Source: Bacteroidota bacterium
GTDB lineage: Bacteria > Bacteroidota > Bacteroidia > Flavobacteriales > Weeksellaceae
NCBI GenBank assembly: GCA_023460855.1
Contig: JAEWOS010000032.1
Location: 59,414 to 123,413 of the forward strand
Direction: 5' to 3'
Length of the DNA stretch: 64,000 nucleotides
Numbering within the stretch: the stretch's first letter is position 1; every line of letters starts with the position of its first letter. This document shows, one piece after another, positions 59,823 to 64,000 of this stretch. Position numbers and translations under genes: made by a program. A model generated the notes under the pieces. It was not told the DNA's origin. It worked only from the letters and a program-made list of their open reading frames with translations, and searched no databases.

Positions 59823-61646
59823 ATGAAGAAAACCATCTATTTTCCGGCATTATTGCTGATTACCACTGTACAGTTTTCCGCACAGGAAAAAGCGATTGAT
59901 ACGGTATTTATTTTCGACAGACAGCTTTCTCAGGCAAAAAAAACGCAGCAGATTTACCGGCTGTCGGCTAAAGATATTCAGCGTAACGCCAACAGTCTCT
60001 CCGAAACTTTAAGATTTCAGACACCGGTCTACATTAAGGAAAACGGGCGCGGCGCCGTTTCATCACCATCATTTCGCGGAACTACGGCGCAGCAAACAGC
60101 GGTACTCTGGAACGGAATTCCTGTAAATTCTATCTTTCCGGGACAGGGTGATCTCAATAATCTTTCGTTATTAAATTACGACAATATCGAAGTGAAACCG
60201 GGGGGCGGAAGCGTCATTTACGGAAGTGCGGCAATCGGAGGAACCATTCACTTAAATAATCAGATCACTTTCAACAAAGGCTTCAGCGGAAAACTGTTTG
60301 CTGAATATGGCTCTTTTGAAACTTTAAATACCGCTTTAAAAACTTCGTACAGCAATGAGAAATTTTCAGCTGTTTTCTCGACCGGTTATTCAACAAGTAA
60401 AAATGAATATGAAGTTCCGGAGAAAAACTATATCAACAGAAACGGTCAGTACGAAAACCTGACATTTAATCTCAGTTCTGCGTACAGGTTCAGTGAAAAG
60501 AATGAAATTTACTGGCACACGCAGCATTTTTCGGGTGAGCAACATTTTCCCGTGTTCGAAATAACCCAGACGAAAACCAAATATGCAACTCAAAGTCTGC
60601 GTAGCCTCGTTTCGTGGAAAAATTCCGGAGCGAAACATCAGAATATTCTGAGCGCGGCATTTCTAAGGGAAGGCTTTTCATACTTTGCAAATGTTGACAA
60701 TACGCGTGAAACGGGCGGCGACGGACAAACATTTTTTTTCAAAAACGATTTCACTTATTCTTTGCCTTCAGAATTTCGTTTAAATGTCATTACACAGGCA
60801 ATCAACGAAAACGGGAAAGGCTATCATTCGGGAATTCAGAATCCGGAAAGATGGGCAGGATCTGCTGCTGTACTTATTCAGTATGAAAAAGAAAAACTGT
60901 TTCTGGAGGCTGGTGCAAAGAAAGAATTTGTAGAAAGTATTTCGGCTCCTTTTCTGTATTCCTTAGGTGGAAATTATCGTTTCAATCCGGCATTTCTGCT
61001 GAAGTTGAAAGGTTCCAAAAATTTTCGCTATCCGTCATTCAATGATCTGTACTGGCAACCCGGGGGAAATTTAAATCTGAAACCAGAAATATCTTATCAG
61101 GCTGAAATTACACCCGAATTTTCTTATAAAAATTTCAGATTATCGGTGACTCCTTATTACAACAGAATTTTCGATATGATCCGGTGGCTTCCGACATCAT
61201 CTGGATTCTGGGCTCCCGCAAATACCGATGAAGTACAGGCTTACGGTGTGGAAACGGTGCTGAATTACAATCAGAAAAAAGGAAAACATCAGTTTTCAGG
61301 AAATATTGGATATGCATTCACAAAATCTGAAAATGTTGAAACCGGATTTCAGTTGAGTTACGTGCCGCTTCATAAAGCATTCGGAATGATCCGTTATCAG
61401 CATAATCCTTTCGAATTCTTTGTACAGGGAATATTTAACGGCAGGACATTTACAACAACTGATGAAAGCGAAAAAGACAGCTTGGATCCGTATTTTGTGG
61501 TAAATGCAGGAATTGCATTCAACCTTCTCGATGACTGGAGTCTCGGATTCAAAATCCAGAACATTACCGATACCATTTACGAAACCACGGCCTTTTATCC
61601 GTTGCCAAAAAGAAATTACAGCATGAATTTAACCTTAAACTTTTAA
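59823..61646 (+). CDS. btuB: TonB-dependent cobalamin receptor, BtuB-like
   Basis: This 607-residue outer-membrane receptor has a signal peptide (LLLITTVQFSAQ), a possible TonB-contact segment (IDTVFIFDR) right after it, a plug (LRFQTPVYIKENG, SPSFRGTTAQQTAVLWNGIPVN, VKPGGGSVIYGSAAIGGTI) and a 22-strand-type barrel that ends SMNLTLNF. The size is that of BtuB (about 600), clearly smaller than SusC-type receptors. The cobalamin riboswitch directly upstream is the main reason for the substrate call. The gene for a beta-propeller lipoprotein starts 5 bases after its stop, as in BtuB-BtuG pairs. Confidence 0.9.
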   Translation: MKKTIYFPALLLITTVQFSAQEKAIDTVFIFDRQLSQAKKTQQIYRLSAKDIQRNANSLSETLRFQTPVYIKENGRGAVSSPSFRGTTAQQTAVLWNGIPVNSIFPGQGDLNNLSLLNYDNIEVKPGGGSVIYGSAAIGGTIHLNNQITFNKGFSGKLFAEYGSFETLNTALKTSYSNEKFSAVFSTGYSTSKNEYEVPEKNYINRNGQYENLTFNLSSAYRFSEKNEIYWHTQHFSGEQHFPVFEITQTKTKYATQSLRSLVSWKNSGAKHQNILSAAFLREGFSYFANVDNTRETGGDGQTFFFKNDFTYSLPSEFRLNVITQAINENGKGYHSGIQNPERWAGSAAVLIQYEKEKLFLEAGAKKEFVESISAPFLYSLGGNYRFNPAFLLKLKGSKNFRYPSFNDLYWQPGGNLNLKPEISYQAEITPEFSYKNFRLSVTPYYNRIFDMIRWLPTSSGFWAPANTDEVQAYGVETVLNYNQKKGKHQFSGNIGYAFTKSENVETGFQLSYVPLHKAFGMIRYQHNPFEFFVQGIFNGRTFTTTDESEKDSLDPYFVVNAGIAFNLLDDWSLGFKIQNITDTIYETTAFYPLPKRNYSMNLTLNF

Positions 61647-61650
61647 TAAA

Positions 61651-62697
61651 ATGACGATGATTATGACCAGAATTATTACGATGCTTTTCGCAATCAGTTT
61701 ACTTTTCACTGTTTCCTGCAGAAACGATGACCCTATTGCAGAAATTCCGGAAGGCGGCTATGAAAACGGATTTCTTGTTGCAAACGAAGGGAATTTTGGA
61801 ACACCGACTGCAGGTATTTCATACATTTCCAAAGATCTGAGCAAAATCGAAAACAATGTCTTTTCATCTGTCAACAGCGGTTCTCCGCTTGGTGATGTGC
61901 TTCAGAACATTGGATTTCAGGAAAATAAGGCTTATTTTGTACTGAATAATTCCAACAAAATTGTGATTGCGGACAGATATTCGATGAAAAAAGAAACGGA
62001 AATAACTACGGAAATTAATCAGCCAAAATTTATCGCTTTTGCCAACAACCGGATTTATGTAACCAATGATGCTTTCGGCGGCGATAAATATCTGAGTGTT
62101 TATAATATTTCCGACCAGTCCTTTGTCAAGAAAATTACCTTCACTGATGCTGCAGACCGTGTTGTGGAAGCGGGAGGAAAAATTTTTGTTCAGAATGCAA
62201 GCTTTGGCTTTGGAAACAAGATTACTGTAATTGAAACTTCCGGAAATACTGTCGCATATACAATTACAATACCTTTCGGTCAAATTACTGAGACTATTGC
62301 TCACAGCGGATCTGTATTTATCATTGCGGCAGCCGGACCAGATTCCTACCTCTATCAGTACACTCCTGCAGGTACACTTGTAAAAATTGAGTATTTATCG
62401 GGTCTTTCCAATGCAAGAAATTTAAATATTGAAGGTTCCAATTTCTACTTCACCAACGGAAACAAAATCTACAGAATGTCGATGACTGCTACCATGGGTC
62501 CGGGAACACCATTGATTACTGTAACTGATAATTCTTTTTCAACACTGTATGGTATGAACGTGCTGGACGGAAAAATTTTCACTTCCGATGCCAACGGATT
62601 CACAGCGGACAGCAAAATTTCGGTTTATTCAACGTCCGGAACTCTGTTGAAAACTTTTGAAGGCGGCCGCGGAACGAATGGATTTTACGCAAACTGA
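61651..62697 (+). CDS. btuG: Surface beta-propeller lipoprotein, BtuG-like
   Basis: This 348-residue lipoprotein has its lipid cysteine at residue 23 (LLFTVSC), followed by an acidic tether (RNDDPIAEIPEGG) of the kind seen in surface-exported lipoproteins of the phylum. The rest is a YncE-like beta-propeller of about seven blades (GFLVANEGNFGTPTAGISYIS, PKFIAFANNRIYVTNDAFGG, NLNIEGSNFYFTNGNKIYRM, DGKIFTSDANGF). In Bacteroides thetaiotaomicron, BtuG proteins of this architecture bind cobalamin very tightly and cap BtuB. Position behind a riboswitch-controlled BtuB supports the same role here. The DUF5074/YncE-like annotation is the cautious alternative. Confidence 0.82.
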   Translation: MTMIMTRIITMLFAISLLFTVSCRNDDPIAEIPEGGYENGFLVANEGNFGTPTAGISYISKDLSKIENNVFSSVNSGSPLGDVLQNIGFQENKAYFVLNNSNKIVIADRYSMKKETEITTEINQPKFIAFANNRIYVTNDAFGGDKYLSVYNISDQSFVKKITFTDAADRVVEAGGKIFVQNASFGFGNKITVIETSGNTVAYTITIPFGQITETIAHSGSVFIIAAAGPDSYLYQYTPAGTLVKIEYLSGLSNARNLNIEGSNFYFTNGNKIYRMSMTATMGPGTPLITVTDNSFSTLYGMNVLDGKIFTSDANGFTADSKISVYSTSGTLLKTFEGGRGTNGFYAN

Positions 62698-62720
62698 TTC
62701 ATCTAACCATTAAAAAAATA

Positions 62721-62748
62721 AAAAGCCGGAAGAGAACTTTCGGCTTTT
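62721..62748. terminator. Bidirectional intrinsic terminator
   Basis: AAAAGCCGGAAG (62721-62732) pairs with CTTTCGGCTTTT (62737-62748), 12 bp with one G-T pair, around AGAA. Flanking A- and T-rich sequence lets it end both the B12 operon and the phosphoesterase gene. Confidence 0.85.
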
Positions 62749-62775
62749 ATTATTACTAAATACGACTAACCCCGT

Positions 62776-63759
62776 CTATTTTTTAAAGACCGTGTGATAC
62801 AGCACCTGTCCTTTTCCGTTAATAACCTGTACGTAGAGTTGCTTTGCAGTTAGAGAAAATGACATGAAGCCACCATCAGAAACAGAAAAAATCGTCCCTT
62901 CCCTTTCACCTGCAGGACGGATCGAACTGCCGGCTCCTGAAATAAACTGCACGGTGTGCATTCCTTTAGGCTGAATAATCTGCAGATCGTGTTCATGTCC
63001 GGTAAGATAAGCATCCACTTTATGCTGTTGAAAAATTGGCTCGAATACTTTTCTGATGTCCTCAGTTTCTTTTGCAGTTTTGCGTACACCACCTGAATAA
63101 AGCGGATGATGACCTACGACAATTACCCATTTTACAGTTTTTGGCTTATTGGTCAACTGATTGTTCAGCCATTGAAGTTGTGCTGCTTTGTCCTGTTTTT
63201 TTACATTTTCAGCAGTCATTCCCTCATAATTGTAATATTTCGTAACGAAGGGATTTGTATCGATGAAAAGCAGCAGAACGTCACCCTGATCGTCGGGTAA
63301 CGCTACCGTCTGCGAATAGTAAGTAGACGGAAGATTCCAGCGGCGGCTGATTTTGGAATAATCGATCTGTGCCTGAATGTTTCCGTAATAGTCGTGATTT
63401 CCGAGTGCTACAAACCAGGGAATATTCAGGTCATATTGTGAGTAGATATCCTCGAAGGACTGTCTCCACTGTGGATCCTGGACGCTCATCACACCATCCG
63501 GATAAAAATTATCTCCGACAGAAATGATAAAATCAGTTCCGAGAGTTTTGGAAGCGATATTCATCTGATTTGCAACCGGTTTTTGGTGATACTCACCATT
63601 TCTGCCCCAGTCACCAATGGCGAGGAAATTCAGTGCGTCTTTTACCTTGTACTGTTCGAGCGCAGGATTCCTGGCTGTTTCAAAAAATTCCTGAGCTGCA
63701 ACAAAATTTATGCTGAAAAACGTAAAAAGCAGCAGAAAAGAAAAACTAATTCTTCTCAT
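62776..63759 (-). CDS. Secreted purple-acid-phosphatase-like metallophosphoesterase
   Basis: This 327-residue protein has a signal peptide (MRRISFSFLLLFTFFSINFVAAQ) and the calcineurin-like fold of tartrate-resistant acid phosphatase (type 5). The metal motifs are in order: AIGDWGRNG, SVGDNFYPDGV (with the ligand tyrosine of purple acid phosphatases), ALGNHDYYGN, VGHHPLYSGG and TGHEHDLQ. It is presumably a periplasmic phosphatase with an Fe-metal pair. The ATG is at 63759. A 7-bp inverted repeat lies just upstream, but no full promoter match was found. Confidence 0.9.
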   Translation of the reverse strand: MRRISFSFLLLFTFFSINFVAAQEFFETARNPALEQYKVKDALNFLAIGDWGRNGEYHQKPVANQMNIASKTLGTDFIISVGDNFYPDGVMSVQDPQWRQSFEDIYSQYDLNIPWFVALGNHDYYGNIQAQIDYSKISRRWNLPSTYYSQTVALPDDQGDVLLLFIDTNPFVTKYYNYEGMTAENVKKQDKAAQLQWLNNQLTNKPKTVKWVIVVGHHPLYSGGVRKTAKETEDIRKVFEPIFQQHKVDAYLTGHEHDLQIIQPKGMHTVQFISGAGSSIRPAGEREGTIFSVSDGGFMSFSLTAKQLYVQVINGKGQVLYHTVFKK

Positions 63760-63770
63760 ATATTATTTTT

Positions 63771-63792
63771 CACAAAATAAAAATCTTTTGTG
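63771..63792. repeat. Inverted repeat upstream of the phosphoesterase gene
   Basis: CACAAAA (63771-63777) and TTTTGTG (63786-63792) form a perfect 7-bp inverted repeat with an 8-base spacer, 12 bases upstream of the ATG. It could be a regulatory site, but it is AT-rich and short. Confidence 0.3.
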
Positions 63793-63883
63793 AATACAGG
63801 CGAAAAATTGGTGTTAACGTTAGTTCATATAGAACAGAACTTGAATGCAGAGCTTAACAAAAGCGGCCTTACTAAGCAAAAAA

Positions 63884-63915
63884 AAATCCTCAACCACGCT
63901 GGTGATTGAGGATTT
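63884..63915 (-). terminator. Terminator of the rRNA operon
   Basis: On the minus strand a 14-bp stem (63902-63915 with 63884-63897, one G-U pair) with a 4-base loop is followed by a run of U (A-run 63879-63886 on the plus strand). It lies 9 bases beyond the 5S rRNA 3' end. Confidence 0.85.
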
Positions 63916-63924
63916 GAAAAAGAC

Positions 63925-64000
63925 TGGCGGCGACCTACTCTCCCGCGTTAGCAGTACCATCGGCGCTAGAGGGCTTAACTTCTGTGTTCGGAATGGGAAC
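63925..64000 (-). rRNA. rrf: 5S ribosomal RNA (3' part; gene cut by window edge)
   Basis: Read on the minus strand, the sequence begins at 64000 with GTTCCCATTCCGAACACAG, the conserved loop region of bacterial 5S rRNA, continues with AGTTAAGCCC and GATGGTACTGC, and ends GGGAGAGTAGGTCGCCGCC. About 76 bases are present; the 5' third lies beyond the window. As the last gene of a minus-strand rRNA operon, it implies that 23S and 16S genes lie to the right. The exact 3' end (63925-63929) is approximate. Confidence 0.95.

Noticed and set aside
1..64000. Mobile elements, prophage or defence system
   Set aside because: No transposase, integrase, recombinase, terminal repeats, restriction or CRISPR-associated genes were recognised. 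The HerA-like ATPase has no NurA or SIR2 partner beside it, so a defence reading is not supported.

Overview
The window reads as a stretch of a Bacteroidota chromosome, most likely Flavobacteriia, family Weeksellaceae, near Chryseobacterium. The evidence is: TAnnTTTG -7 boxes in front of many genes and an almost complete lack of Shine-Dalgarno sequences; clade-typical families (DUF5687 permease, PorD/DUF4835, GLPGLI, carboxypeptidase-regulatory-domain TonB receptors, DUF4126); a bamD-omega-coaBC-porD-recN gene order; and a flexirubin/aryl-polyene gene set. Genes are densely packed: no gap exceeds 300 bases. No insertion sequence, integrase, tRNA or CRISPR array was seen. The left edge cuts an ABC ATPase gene and the right edge cuts a 5S rRNA gene.

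Layout. 1-9.2 kb (mostly minus): ABC transporter, TraB/GumN protein, recN, porD, coaBC, omega subunit, bamD, TetR regulator. 9.3-11.8 kb (plus): tatD, tcdA, rnpA, DUF4126 membrane protein. 11.9-25.9 kb (minus): a long acidic repeat protein, lptE and a sigma-54 activator in one unit, then miaB, two secreted TonB-C-like proteins flanking lysA, a carbonic anhydrase, a DEDDh exonuclease with a degenerate GIY-YIG domain, a HerA-like ATPase and uvrB.

26.0-38.1 kb is the main accessory region. A plus-strand operon encodes an acyl carrier protein, a ketosynthase and its chain-length-factor partner, a polysaccharide deacetylase, a LolA-like carrier, a lipoprotein, a small beta-barrel, a FabZ/ApeI-like dehydratase, a secreted protein and a glycosyltransferase-DUF2062 fusion. 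It converges on a minus-strand unit (JmjC-like cupin, phytoene-desaturase-like oxidoreductase, C45 Ntn-hydrolase). Together they look like part of a flexirubin-type aryl polyene pathway. Ketoreductase, exporter, acyltransferase, aryl-activating and resorcinol-forming genes are absent here.

38.2-53.3 kb: an outer-membrane beta-barrel receptor, an Fn3-type lipoprotein and a GLPGLI protein; the iron(II) system feoA-feoB plus a 50-residue Cys-rich membrane protein; glmM, a TPR protein, a lipoprotein, guaB, a secreted CarboxypepD-reg protein, a GlmU-like nucleotidyltransferase and ribosomal protein L31 with a long leader. 53.6-63.8 kb: a beta-helix lipoprotein, a MazG-like hydrolase, aroA, a short-chain dehydrogenase and a BamA/TamA-like protein. 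These are followed by a cobalamin riboswitch driving a BtuB-like receptor and a BtuG-like surface beta-propeller, then a purple-acid-phosphatase-like enzyme. The 3' end of an rRNA operon lies at the right edge.

The most notable observations are the B12 riboswitch with a readable translational switch in front of a BtuB-BtuG pair, the split and incomplete aryl-polyene locus with an inserted beta-barrel gene, the acidic repeat protein coupled to lptE and an orphan sigma-54 activator, and several start-codon and leader features.
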